A stretch of DNA of 14,303 nucleotides from an uncultured beta proteobacterium (GCA_903885415.1 CAISIP010000612.1:1-14303), one strand, 5' to 3'; positions 1 to 7,140 are shown, counted from the stretch's first letter. Translations and numbers: made by a program. The notes: generated by a model from the sequence alone, not told the origin.

Positions 1-1001
1 AGCTTCATCTGGCTTCCGCTGGCCGTGATGGCGTTGTCCGGAATCAGCGCAGTGGTGACGAAATAGAAAGCGATCAGCGACAGAACGCCGGCAACCGCCA
101 GGCCCTTGTACAGGGCGGGCATCACGTTCTTCATGCCTGGCGAGGCGGTGACGAAGAAGCAGCCGATGATCGATGCGATGATCGACACGCCACCCAGAGC
201 CAGCGGGTATACGACCGCGCTGGTTCCGGCGCCCGTCACCAGCAGCGCGCCCAACACCATGGTGGCGATCAGGGTGACGGCATAGGTTTCAAACAGGTCG
301 GCTGCCATGCCAGCACAGTCGCCGACGTTATCGCCCACGTTGTCGGCGATGACCGCCGGGTTGCGCGGGTCGTCCTCCGGTATGCCGGCTTCCACCTTGC
401 CTACCAAGTCGGCGCCCACGTCGGCGCCCTTGGTGAAAATGCCACCGCCCAGACGCGCGAAGATTGAGATCAGCGAAGAGCCAAATGCAAAACCGATCAG
501 CGGGTTGAGGAGCTTGGCCAGATTCGCGTCAGGCGTCAGATTACCGTTGCCGACCAGGAACCAGTAGAAGCCGGTCACACCGAGCAGCCCCTAGCCGACC
601 ACCAGCATTCCGGTGATGGCGCCGCCGCGGAACGCGACGTCGAGCGCCGGGCCAATGCCGCGGGTGGCTGCCTGCGCAGTGCGCACATTGGCGCGCACCG
701 ACACGTTCATCCCGATGAAGCCGCAGGCGCCGGACAGCACCGCACCGATCACAAAGCCAATCGCGCTCAAGTTGTCCAGGAAGAAGCCGATCAGCACGGT
801 GAGCACGACACCGACGATCGCGATCGTCTTGTACTGCCGCGCCAGGTAGGCTGCCGCGCCGGTCTGGATCGCCGCCGCGATTTCCTGCATCCGCGCGTTG
901 CCGGCGTCCTGGGAAAGAATCCAACTGCGTGCCCAAAAGCCGTAAACCACGGCAATCAGACCGCAAACAAGTGCCATTACCAGCACTGAGTTGCCCGTCA
1001 T
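1..1001 (-). pseudogene. hppA: Membrane-bound proton-pumping pyrophosphatase HppA, 5' part, interrupted by an in-frame TAG
   Basis: HppA is an integral membrane enzyme that couples hydrolysis of pyrophosphate to H+ (or Na+) pumping. The window holds the first 333 codons; the family is usually about 670-800 residues, so the 3' half lies beyond base 1. Reading leftward from ATG at 1001 (AGGAG eight bases upstream) the protein opens MTGNSVLVMALVCGL. The catalytic region is clear: DVGADLVGK at about residues 194-202 and DDPRNPAVIADNVGDN from about 210, both hallmark substrate/Mg-binding segments. Codon 137 (bases 593-591) is TAG, in the context MLVVG-stop-GLLG, where I expect Leu (VGLGLLG) from remembered family members. 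The frame is otherwise open on both sides, so this is one nonsense change (TTG to TAG would suffice), not decay. It may be a real null mutation, a suppressed codon or a base-call error. Whether the enzyme is K+-dependent cannot be judged because the deciding residue is outside the window. Confidence 0.85.
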
Positions 1002-1276
1002 AGTTTTTACTCCTATTCAACTGGGAGCAGGAACTGCCGGTCTGCGGCGAGGGTCTGCCCCCTAAAGTCCTGAGACTCGGGTTTCGCTTAAGGGGGCCAA
1101 CGCATCCGGGGCCCCCGCTGCGTTGCTTCCTCAAGCGTCCCTCGCGGGTGCAGATTGGCCAACGCCGGGACTTTAACTGCAAAAGGCGCCTATTTCGGCT
1201 TGTGCAAGGAGTGAGTCAGTAAAATAAGGGTTAATACCTATTTGCAAGCTGAACCCAATCTCCACAAGCCGAACAC
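1002..1276. promoter_or_regulatory. Divergent intergenic region between hppA and ppa
   Basis: This 275-base gap must carry the promoters and 5' leaders of both pyrophosphatase genes. On the hppA side a clear Shine-Dalgarno AGGAG sits at 1010-1014. On the ppa side I see no good Shine-Dalgarno just before ATG 1277 and only an AT-rich stretch around 1218-1245 (TAAAAT at 1220-1225, without a convincing -35) as a possible promoter. The middle of the gap (about 1057-1175) is dense in inverted repeats, listed separately. I find no open reading frame here that looks coding. Confidence 0.5.
1057..1175. repeat. Overlapping, mutually exclusive inverted repeats in the hppA/ppa leader region
   Basis: Four perfect arm pairs overlap. 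GCCCCCT (1057-1063) can pair with AGGGGGC (1091-1097). GGGGGCC (1092-1098) can pair with GGCCCCC (1110-1116). CAACGCA (1098-1104) can pair with TGCGTTG (1119-1125). TAAAGTCC (1063-1070) can pair with GGACTTTA (1168-1175), which would close the whole domain. The first two share an arm and cannot form together. A 9-base direct repeat, GGCCAACGC, is at 1095-1103 and 1157-1165. None of the stems is followed by a good T run. As RNA this would be a structured leader, most naturally of hppA (minus strand); as DNA it could hold operator sites. I do not recognise a known riboswitch, and specifically did not find the fluoride (crcB) motif. Confidence 0.5.
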
Positions 1277-1813
1277 ATGTCTCTTGACAAAGTAACACCA
1301 GGATCCGACGCGCCGCACGAGTTCAACGTGATCATCGAGATTCCGATGAACGCCGATCCGGTGAAGTACGAGGTTGACAAGGCGTCCGGGGCGATCTTCG
1401 TCGACCGCTTCATGAGCACATCGATGCATTACCCCACCAATTACGGCTATGTGCCCAAGACCATCAGTGGCGATGGAGACCCGGTCGATGTGCTGGTGAT
1501 CACGCCGGTGCCGCTGATCCCCGGCGTGGTGGTGACCTGCAGGCCGATCGGCATCCTGAAGATGGAGGACGAGGCCGGCGAGGACGGCAAGATTCTGGCG
1601 GTGCCCACCGACAGGATCCTGTCCATCTATACGCAGTGGCAAAAGCCTGAAGACCTTAACCCGATGCGGCTGAAAACCATCGCGCATTTTTTCGAGCATT
1701 ACAAGGACCTCGAGGTCGGCAAGTGGGTCAAGATCGTGGGCTGGGAAGGGCCCGAGTCGGCCAAGCAGGAAATTGTCGACGGCATGCGCAACTACCAGGA
1801 GGCGCAGGGCTGA
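1277..1813 (+). CDS. ppa: Inorganic pyrophosphatase, family I, soluble
   Basis: This cytoplasmic, Mg-dependent enzyme hydrolyses pyrophosphate to two phosphates and so pulls forward nucleic acid, aminoacyl-tRNA and NAD synthesis. The 178-residue length is normal for family I. The signature DGDPVDVL is at residues 66-73, with Asp66, Asp68 and Asp71 as metal ligands. Upstream are EIPMN (21-25), KYEVDK (30-35) and the motif HYPTNYGYVP (51-60), all typical of the active-site barrel. The start at 1277 gives MSLDKV, a usual N-terminus, although no strong Shine-Dalgarno precedes it. The gene is divergent from hppA, so both pyrophosphatases are controlled from one region; since hppA carries a stop codon here, Ppa may be the only functional one of the pair. 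The last codons (Ala-Gln-Gly-stop) lie inside the terminator palindrome shared with the convergent gene. Confidence 0.97.
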   Translation: MSLDKVTPGSDAPHEFNVIIEIPMNADPVKYEVDKASGAIFVDRFMSTSMHYPTNYGYVPKTISGDGDPVDVLVITPVPLIPGVVVTCRPIGILKMEDEAGEDGKILAVPTDRILSIYTQWQKPEDLNPMRLKTIAHFFEHYKDLEVGKWVKIVGWEGPESAKQEIVDGMRNYQEAQG

Positions 1814-1859
1814 CAGAAAAGGCGCGGGCCTGACCGGGCCTTTTCTGTCAGCCCTGCGC
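1802..1859. terminator. Bidirectional terminator: perfect 22-bp inverted repeat shared by two convergent genes
   Basis: The arm at 1802-1823 is exactly the reverse complement of 1838-1859, separated by a 14-base loop. AAAA/TTTT lies inside the stem, so a shorter GGCC-based hairpin followed by TTTT could also terminate in either direction. The stop codon of ppa (1811-1813) and that of the leftward acyltransferase gene (1850-1848) sit symmetrically in the two arms. As a result both proteins end in Ala-Gln-Gly. The placement between converging genes and the symmetry make a two-way terminator the simplest reading. Confidence 0.8.
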
Positions 1860-3044
1860 GGCATTGAACGGGGTGCGCTGCGCGAGTTCGCCCAGGTAGT
1901 CGGCGACGCCTTCTCCCTCGCGCTGCAGGAAGTCTTGCACCGCATCGGCGAAGGCGGGGTGCGCCAGCCAGTGCGCGCTGGTAGTGCGAACCGGCAGCAG
2001 GGCCCTGGCCATCTTGTGCTCTCCCTGCGCGCCGCCTTCGAAGCGCAGGTAGGCATTGTCGATGCACCACTGTAGCGGCTGGTAGTAGCAGGCCTCGAAG
2101 TGCAGGCAGTCGACTCGCTCCAGCGCGCCCCAATAGCGACCGTAAGCGACGCGATCGACCGCAGACCCGGTGTCCGCATGGTTGACGGCGACAAGGCTGG
2201 TGGCGATCGGCTGGCCGTCGCGCTCACCGACGAACATCAGCCAGTTTGTTGCCATCGTGCGCGCCATGCGCTGGAAAAAACCACGACTCAGATACGGCGC
2301 GTTGCCGTGCTCCAGATAAGTGCGCTCGTAGCAGCGGTAGAAAAAATCCCAGTCCTGGGCCGCGATGTCGTTCCCCAGCGCATGGCGAAACGTCACGCCG
2401 GCCTGGCTGACCTTGCGGCGCTCCTGGCGAATTTTTTTGCGCTTGTCCTGGCTGAGCGTCGCCAAAAAGTCGTCGAAATCGCGATAAACGGGTTGACGGT
2501 TGCTCCAATGAAACTGCACGTTGTGGCGCAGCATCATGCCGGCTGCGCTGCAGGCAGCGATGTCGGCGTCGCTGGCAAACAGCACATGCAGCGAAGACAG
2601 GTGCGCGTCGGTGCACCACTTGACCAACGCGCGCGCCAACCTAAGGCGGGCGGCGGCGTCGCGCGCCAGCATGCGGGCTCCTGGAACCGGCGTGAAGGGC
2701 GGCGCGACCAGCGCCTTGGGGTAGTAGGCTAGGCCGTGCTGCTGGTAGGCGTTGGCCCACGCATGGTCGAAGACGTATTCGCCGCGCGAATGGCTCTTGA
2801 TGTATAGCGCGCAGGCGCCGTGCAGTTCGCGTGCGCCGCCCGGGCGCTGGTGCCACAGCGCGAAGAAGCGCGCGTCCCAGCCGGTTCCTGGCGTCGCGCT
2901 GGCGCTTTCGACCATCGCCGCCAGGTATTCGTGGCGCATGAACGGGTTGGCATCGGGCTGCAATGCGAGCAGCGCATTCCATGACGCCGGGTCGATGTCG
3001 TGCACCGAGTCCGACACCGCGATGACATAATCAGTCGCGGTCAT
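1848..3044 (-). CDS. FemAB/GNAT-like N-acyltransferase family protein (PF04339, COG3146, formerly DUF482)
   Basis: This 398-residue protein belongs to a family related to FemAB peptidyltransferases and GNAT N-acyltransferases; the substrate is not established. Seen in the sequence: an N-terminal segment with NPFMRHEYLAAM (33-44), the patch LSQDKRKKIRQERRKV just after mid-protein, and the conserved C-terminal motif FEGGAQGEHK at 335-344, followed by TTSAHWLAHPAF. These match the family from end to end, and the length is typical. No signal peptide or membrane helix is evident, so it is probably cytoplasmic. ATG at 3044 is used; the Shine-Dalgarno is weak. It is divergent from nadE across 93 bases and convergent with ppa, so it is probably a single-gene transcript. 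Its last bases lie in the shared 22-bp palindrome. Family assignment is firm, function is not. Confidence 0.85.
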   Translation of the reverse strand: MTATDYVIAVSDSVHDIDPASWNALLALQPDANPFMRHEYLAAMVESASATPGTGWDARFFALWHQRPGGARELHGACALYIKSHSRGEYVFDHAWANAYQQHGLAYYPKALVAPPFTPVPGARMLARDAAARLRLARALVKWCTDAHLSSLHVLFASDADIAACSAAGMMLRHNVQFHWSNRQPVYRDFDDFLATLSQDKRKKIRQERRKVSQAGVTFRHALGNDIAAQDWDFFYRCYERTYLEHGNAPYLSRGFFQRMARTMATNWLMFVGERDGQPIATSLVAVNHADTGSAVDRVAYGRYWGALERVDCLHFEACYYQPLQWCIDNAYLRFEGGAQGEHKMARALLPVRTTSAHWLAHPAFADAVQDFLQREGEGVADYLGELAQRTPFNAAQG

Positions 3045-3137
3045 TTCCGGCCACGATTCTGCGGCGATGGCATGGGTGGGTGGCTCATCGCATCATGGGC
3101 GCCCGGCGGCGCATCCCGAACAGCAGTTTGTGTTTTC

Positions 3138-4811
3138 ATGAATCTAAAAATCTGCGTGGCCCAACTCAACCTGGTGGTTGGCGATCTGGGCGGCAACGCG
3201 CAAAAAATAGTGGCCGCCGCGCAAGCGGCATACGCTGATGGCGCACGCCTGATGCTAACGCCCGAACTGTCGATTTGCGGCTACGCGGCCGAAGACCTTT
3301 TCCTGCGACCCGCCTTCATCAGCGCCTGCGACCAAGCGGTCGCGGCGGTGGCTGTGGCGCTCGCCCCCCTGAAGGATATGAGCGTCGTTATCGGGCACCC
3401 GACGGGCGACGGCAGCCGCACCCGGTCGGTTGCGGTGTCACGCCGCTTCAACGCCGCCAGCGTGGTCCGCGAAGGCGCGGTGGTCGCGACCTATGCCAAG
3501 CGTGAGTTGCCCAATTACCAGGTCTTCGACGAAAGGCGCTATTTCACGCCGGGTCACGGTGTCTGCGTTTTTGACGCCGGGGTCGGCGCTGACCAGGTGC
3601 GCGTGGGACTGATGATCTGCGAGGACGCCTGGTTCGAGGAGCCGGCGCGTCTGGCGGTTGAGTCGGGCGCGCAGATGCTGGCGGTCATCAATGCATCGCC
3701 ATTTCACGTCGGCAAGGGCTACGAGCGCGAGCGGACGATGCGCGATCGGGTGCTGGCCTGCGGCGTACCGATGGTCTGCGCGCATTTGGTCGGCGGGCAG
3801 GATGAAGTGGTTTTTGAGGGCCACTCCTTCGCCCTCAACGCGGGCGGACAGCTCGCCGGGCGCGCGCCGAGTTTCGACGAGAGTCTTTTTTTCGTGACGG
3901 CGTGCAGCGCGCGGGGTGTGGTCGAATTCTCGGGAGACATCGCGCCCGAACGCAGCGCCGACGCCGAGCTCTGGGACGCGCTGGTGCTAGGCGTTCGCGA
4001 CTATTTGGGCAAGAACGGTTTTCCCGCTGCGATTTTGGGGCTCTCGGGCGGTATCGACTCGGCTTTGGTGCTGGCGATAGCGGTCGACGCGCTGGGTTCT
4101 GCAAGGGTACGAACGGTGATGATGCCCTCTCCGTACACCGCCGACATCAGCTGGATCGACGCGCGGGCGATGGCGGCGCGCATGGGCGTGCGCTACGACG
4201 AAATTTCCATCGTCCCGGAGTTTGAGGCCTTCAAGGCCTCACTGGCCGCCGACTTCCAGGGCCTGGCCAGCGATGCGACCGAGGAGAATATACAGGCGCG
4301 CATACGGGGCACCTTGCTGATGGCGCTGTCGAACAAATTTGGCTCGATCGTGCTGACCACCGGCAACAAGAGCGAGCTGGCGACCGGCTACTGCACCCTG
4401 TACGGTGACATGGCGGGCGGCTTTGCCGCGATCAAGGATCTGTCCAAGACCACCGTGTTTCGCCTTGCGCGCTGGCGCAACGCGAACGATCCATACGCGA
4501 CCTGTGTGGCGCCGATTCCCGAGCGCATCATTACCCGGCCTCCTAGCGCAGAACTGCGGCCCGACCAGACGGATCAGGATAGTCTGCCTCCGTACCATGT
4601 ACTCGATGAAATTGTCGAGCGCTACATGGAGAACGACGAAAGCGTCGCGTCGATCGTCGCCAGTGGCATCGACGCTGCGGACGCCGAACGGGTGACCCGA
4701 CTCATCAAGCTCAATGAGTACAAGCGCCGCCAGGCACCCATCGGCATTCGCGTCACCCACCGCAGTTTTGGCAAGGACTGGCGTTACCCGATTACCAGCC
4801 GGTTTCGCTAG
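3138..4811 (+). CDS. nadE: Glutamine-dependent NAD+ synthetase
   Basis: This enzyme makes NAD+ from nicotinate adenine dinucleotide, ATP and ammonia, the ammonia coming from its own glutaminase domain. The 557-residue protein has an N-terminal nitrilase-type glutaminase domain (about 1-265) with a visible Glu-Lys-Cys triad: Glu43 in TPELSICGY, Lys121 in YAKRELPNY and Cys161 in MICEDAW. The C-terminal synthetase domain has the ATP pyrophosphatase loop LGLSGGIDSAL (300-310) and TTGNKSELATGY (407-418). I start at ATG 3138, giving MNLKICVAQLN. The open frame continues upstream to 3000, but that would overlap the divergent acyltransferase gene and add residues the family lacks. The Shine-Dalgarno is weak. 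The gene ends in tandem stops, TAG then TGA. The next gene, glnB, begins 116 bases later; PII has been reported to bind this type of NadE in some proteobacteria, which makes the adjacency meaningful. Confidence 0.96.
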   Translation: MNLKICVAQLNLVVGDLGGNAQKIVAAAQAAYADGARLMLTPELSICGYAAEDLFLRPAFISACDQAVAAVAVALAPLKDMSVVIGHPTGDGSRTRSVAVSRRFNAASVVREGAVVATYAKRELPNYQVFDERRYFTPGHGVCVFDAGVGADQVRVGLMICEDAWFEEPARLAVESGAQMLAVINASPFHVGKGYERERTMRDRVLACGVPMVCAHLVGGQDEVVFEGHSFALNAGGQLAGRAPSFDESLFFVTACSARGVVEFSGDIAPERSADAELWDALVLGVRDYLGKNGFPAAILGLSGGIDSALVLAIAVDALGSARVRTVMMPSPYTADISWIDARAMAARMGVRYDEISIVPEFEAFKASLAADFQGLASDATEENIQARIRGTLLMALSNKFGSIVLTTGNKSELATGYCTLYGDMAGGFAAIKDLSKTTVFRLARWRNANDPYATCVAPIPERIITRPPSAELRPDQTDQDSLPPYHVLDEIVERYMENDESVASIVASGIDAADAERVTRLIKLNEYKRRQAPIGIRVTHRSFGKDWRYPITSRFR

Positions 4812-4855
4812 TGAGCGTCGCAATGGGCTCAATTGGCGCTATCCTAGGGCGGTCG

Positions 4856-4871
4856 GGGTACATATTTTGCG
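4856..4871 (+). promoter_or_regulatory. Candidate sigma-54 (RpoN) promoter for glnB
   Basis: GGGTAC, five bases, then TTGCG fits the -24/-12 consensus TGGCAC-N5-TTGCA at 8 of 11 positions. The two near-invariant doublets, GG (4857-4858) and GC (4869-4870), are exactly ten bases apart. Transcription would start near 4882, leaving about 45 bases of leader before glnB. Nitrogen-responsive sigma-54 control is known for PII genes in other proteobacteria. I found no clear NtrC site upstream, so this stays a candidate. Confidence 0.35.
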
Positions 4872-4876
4872 AAGCG

Positions 4877-4888
4877 CGCAGCGCTGCG
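4877..4888. repeat. 12-bp perfect palindrome CGCAGCGCTGCG before glnB
   Basis: The sequence equals its own reverse complement over 12 bases. It lies about 40 bases before the glnB start, overlapping the predicted start of the sigma-54 transcript. It could be a protein-binding site or chance in GC-rich DNA; there is no T run, so it is not a terminator. Confidence 0.3.
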
Positions 4889-4927
4889 TTTGCATCCCCA
4901 GTTAGCGTTTAAATAGGGGTATTCACC

Positions 4928-5266
4928 ATGAAGCAGATTACCGCCATCGTCAAACCCTTCAAACTCGAAGAAGTGCGCGAGGCATTGGCCGAGTGCGGCG
5001 TCACCGGCCTGACCGTTACCGAGGTCAAGGGCTTTGGCCGCCAGAAGGGCCACACCGAGCTATACCGCGGCGCAGAATACGTGGTTGACTTCCTGCCCAA
5101 GGTAAAAGTGGAGGTGGTCGTCAAGACCGACGATGTCGAGCGCTGCGTCGATGCGATCGTCAAGGCCGCGCGCACCGGAAAGATAGGCGACGGCAAGATC
5201 TTCGTCACCTCGGTGGAACGGGTCGTTCGCATCCGCACCGGCGAAGAAGACGAAACTGCGGTGTAG
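4928..5266 (+). CDS. glnB: Nitrogen regulatory protein P-II (GlnB)
   Basis: PII is a small trimeric cytoplasmic signal protein that senses 2-oxoglutarate and ATP/ADP, is uridylylated by GlnD when nitrogen is short, and controls partners such as glutamine synthetase adenylylation and NtrB. The 112 residues are full length. The T loop holds Tyr51, the uridylylation site, in LYRGAEYVVDF; Gln39 and Lys58 are present; the B-loop signature TGKIGDGKIFV is at 83-93. Asp54 and the ending RIRTGEEDETAV resemble E. coli GlnB rather than GlnK. ATG 4928 has AGGGG nine bases upstream. It lies downstream of nadE in the same direction but has its own candidate sigma-54 promoter, so it may be transcribed both from nadE and on its own. 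It converges on the LOG-family gene with a 27-base gap. Confidence 0.98.
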   Translation: MKQITAIVKPFKLEEVREALAECGVTGLTVTEVKGFGRQKGHTELYRGAEYVVDFLPKVKVEVVVKTDDVERCVDAIVKAARTGKIGDGKIFVTSVERVVRIRTGEEDETAV

Positions 5267-5293
5267 GCTTTCCGGTCAGGCGGGCGGCAGCCC

Positions 5294-5887
5294 TTAGATC
5301 GATTCGAGCCTTGGCGCCGCAGAAATGCCTGCGGCCTGCACCAGTTGCGGCAACAACTGCAGCGGATCCGAGTCGGTTTGGAGCAGTTCGACTTGCTGTT
5401 GGTCCATGAACTGCTGCGCCACGCTCGCGCGCAGAAACGCCAGCAAGGTGTCGTAATAGCCAGCCACATTGAGCAGTCCGAGGGGCTTGTCGTGGTAGCC
5501 GAGTTGGCGCCAGGTCCATACCTCAAAGAACTCCTCGAAGGTACCGATGCCACCGGGCAGGGCCAGAAATGCGTCGGCGCGCTCCGCCATCATGCGTTTG
5601 CGCTGGTGCATCGTATCGACGACATGCAGTTCGGTGCATGCCTGCAGCGCGTATTCCTTTTCCACCAGCGTCCTGGGAATGATCCCCACCACCCGGCCAC
5701 CCGCAGCCAGGGTCGCTCTGGCCACCGTACCCATCAAGCCATTGTTGCCTCCGCCGTACACCAGTTGACCCCCATGGCGGCCGATCCATTCGCCGGTGGC
5801 GACTGCGGCCGCCGCGTATTGTGCCGAAGCTCCCGATCGCGAGCCGCAAAAAACACAGACCGAAAATGCCGGGCCCGCAGCGCTCAC
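5294..5887 (-). CDS. LOG family protein (TIGR00730), probable nucleoside-5'-monophosphate phosphoribohydrolase
   Basis: LOG-family enzymes cleave ribose-5-phosphate from nucleoside 5'-monophosphates, including cytokinin-type N6-modified AMP; many were annotated as lysine decarboxylases without activity to match. Diagnostic motifs are visible: VCVFCGSRSG (10-19), VYGGGNNGLMG (43-53), MHQRKRMM (93-100) and the catalytic/phosphate-binding LPGGIGTFEE (110-119). I start at GTG 5887, which overlaps the RDD stop as GTGA and has GGAG seven bases upstream; this gives 197 residues, the usual length. The frame stays open upstream to 6076 and could add 63 residues, but those overlap the RDD gene and look like shadow sequence. 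It is last in a five-gene minus-strand cluster and translationally coupled to the RDD gene. The natural substrate in this bacterium is unknown. Confidence 0.92.
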   Translation of the reverse strand: MSAAGPAFSVCVFCGSRSGASAQYAAAAVATGEWIGRHGGQLVYGGGNNGLMGTVARATLAAGGRVVGIIPRTLVEKEYALQACTELHVVDTMHQRKRMMAERADAFLALPGGIGTFEEFFEVWTWRQLGYHDKPLGLLNVAGYYDTLLAFLRASVAQQFMDQQQVELLQTDSDPLQLLPQLVQAAGISAAPRLESI

Positions 5888-6432
5888 TGGCTTTCTCCGC
5901 GCACGCACACCAATCGTGTTCCAGCCCAGGTGTCGTGCCAGAACTGGCGCTGGCGCTGAAGTCGGCTTAGTGCCGCCCAGGCCAGCACCCAGGCCATTAG
6001 CAGCAGCAGGGCGTCCGTGCCTGTGAGTTGCAGGGGCCCGACCAGCGCCAGTGGGGGAAGGAACCAGACCCAGCACAGGACATAGCGCAGCATGGCCCGT
6101 GCCTGGGTGGGTGGCTTGCCGTGGGCGTCCAGCAAACGGATGCCCCAGGTCTTCATGGCCAGCGTCTGGCCCTTGGACCAGAACCAGGTGAAATAGATGC
6201 CGAAAATCAGAAACACAAAGGCTTGCAGCGGGTGGCGGTTATCCATCGCGTTGCGGGTCTGGCTCAAGGTTCCGAACAGATAGCCGGCGATGAATACCAC
6301 CCCGAACAGCAGCATTCCCTCGTAAACCCAGCACGCAAGCCGTCGAAGGAGTGGCGGCGCGCACATCGGTGGGGCGGCGTCCGGGTTAGTGGCGACCGGG
6401 TCCATGCCCGGGACCGGGGACTGCGGTGTCAT
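5884..6432 (-). CDS. RDD family integral membrane protein
   Basis: RDD proteins are small multi-span inner membrane proteins named for conserved Arg and Asp residues; a few have been linked to ion transport, but most have no assigned role. The 182 residues show a proline-rich N-terminus, then LLRRLACWVYEGMLL (28-42) leading into helix 1 (about 36-54), helix 2 (about 68-86), the family motif KGQTLAMKTWGIRL (87-100), and further helices near 116-132 and 139-154. The C-terminal FWHDTWAGTRLV (164-175) carries the second conserved Asp. Start ATG 6432 lies 13 bases after the DUF3106 stop with no strong Shine-Dalgarno; Met10 or Met23 are possible alternatives. The stop overlaps the GTG of the LOG gene by four bases. 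Function in this operon is unknown. Confidence 0.88.
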   Translation of the reverse strand: MTPQSPVPGMDPVATNPDAAPPMCAPPLLRRLACWVYEGMLLFGVVFIAGYLFGTLSQTRNAMDNRHPLQAFVFLIFGIYFTWFWSKGQTLAMKTWGIRLLDAHGKPPTQARAMLRYVLCWVWFLPPLALVGPLQLTGTDALLLLMAWVLAWAALSRLQRQRQFWHDTWAGTRLVCVRGESQ

Positions 6433-6445
6433 TGCGCCAGGCCGA

Positions 6446-7138
6446 TCAGGGCGTCGACGGTGTGGATGATGGCAACCCGGCGCCGCGCGGACCCGACCCA
6501 GCGACCCGGTTCAAGCGCGCGGTGGAAGCGGGTGCAAGTGGGTCCCTGGGCTCCGATCGGGTGGTGGGCACGTTTGCCAGTTTGTTGGGTGTGGGCGTCA
6601 CAGCGCGCGCAATCGTCGGCGCGCTGCTCGCCCGGGCCTGGGCCTCTTCTGAAAGTTGTCGTCTTTCCTCCGGGCTGAGGGCCTGGTAGGCCTCCCACTG
6701 GGTCTTCTTTTCGTCCGCCGTCAGGCTCTTGGTTTGGGAAAAGTTCAGGCGGGCCAGATTGCGTTGCGCCGGGCTTAGTGCCGCCCACTCGGTCATCCGT
6801 CCGTGCAGGGTTGCTTTTTCAGCAGGCGTCAGCCTGGGGTAATTGGTCGAGAGCGCGATCCACTTGCGCTTTTGCCCTTCGCTCAGGGTACTCCAGAAGG
6901 GGGCAAGTGGTTCCAGCGCCATCCTTTGCGCTGCGCTTAGCTCGGCCCATGTCGGCTTGGTTGCCGCTGCGGCAGGCTTGGAGCCCGAGACTGCTGCCGA
7001 TGCGGGCGCCGCCGGCGAAGCCGGCTGGGCCAGCAATTGCCCGGCTGCGAGCAGCAATGCAGGCGCGACAGCCCAGCCCACTATGAGTCCATACAAACGC
7101 CGATCCTGCGACAGATGCGGCCTCAGCAGCAGGGCCAA
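6446..7138 (-). CDS. Exported DUF3106 domain protein
   Basis: DUF3106 proteins are uncharacterised, probably periplasmic proteins of Betaproteobacteria. The 230 residues begin with a basic n-region (Arg6, Arg13, Arg14) and a hydrophobic stretch to about residue 37 ending LLAQPA, which reads as a signal peptide without a lipobox Cys. A Pro/Ala/Lys-rich linker follows. The core (about 63-165) has repeated Trp- and Leu-containing helical segments: WAELSAAQRMAL, WSTLSEGQKRKW, MTEWAALSPAQRNLAR and EAYQALSPEERR. This is the family pattern. The tail is low complexity. The start is uncertain: TTG 7138 lies two bases after the DUF3619 stop, and the only in-frame alternative nearby is GTG at 7081, which would cut most of the n-region. 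It lies third in the sigma-factor cluster, so an envelope role under that sigma factor is an inference only. Confidence 0.8.
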   Translation of the reverse strand: MALLLRPHLSQDRRLYGLIVGWAVAPALLLAAGQLLAQPASPAAPASAAVSGSKPAAAATKPTWAELSAAQRMALEPLAPFWSTLSEGQKRKWIALSTNYPRLTPAEKATLHGRMTEWAALSPAQRNLARLNFSQTKSLTADEKKTQWEAYQALSPEERRQLSEEAQARASSAPTIARAVTPTPNKLANVPTTRSEPRDPLAPASTARLNRVAGSGPRGAGLPSSTPSTP

Positions 7139-7140
7139 AG

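Noticed and set aside
1002..1276. Fluoride riboswitch in the pyrophosphatase leader
   Set aside because: The biological context fits, but I could not find the conserved GGNGATGG...CTGATG arrangement on either strand.
5267..5296. GGGC-GGCA-GCCC hairpin between glnB and the LOG gene as a terminator
   Set aside because: The stem is only four base pairs and no T run follows in either direction.
5888..6076. 63-residue N-terminal extension of the LOG protein
   Set aside because: It lies wholly inside the RDD gene, is not needed for the family fold, and the GTG at 5887 has a Shine-Dalgarno and a coupled stop/start overlap.
6429..6788. Alternative 119-codon minus-strand frame ending in an ATGA overlap with the RDD start, as evidence of a frameshift in the DUF3106 gene
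   Set aside because: Its residues look like a Gly/Pro/Arg shadow frame, whereas the 6446-7138 frame keeps family features through the core. The low-complexity tail cannot settle where the protein should end.
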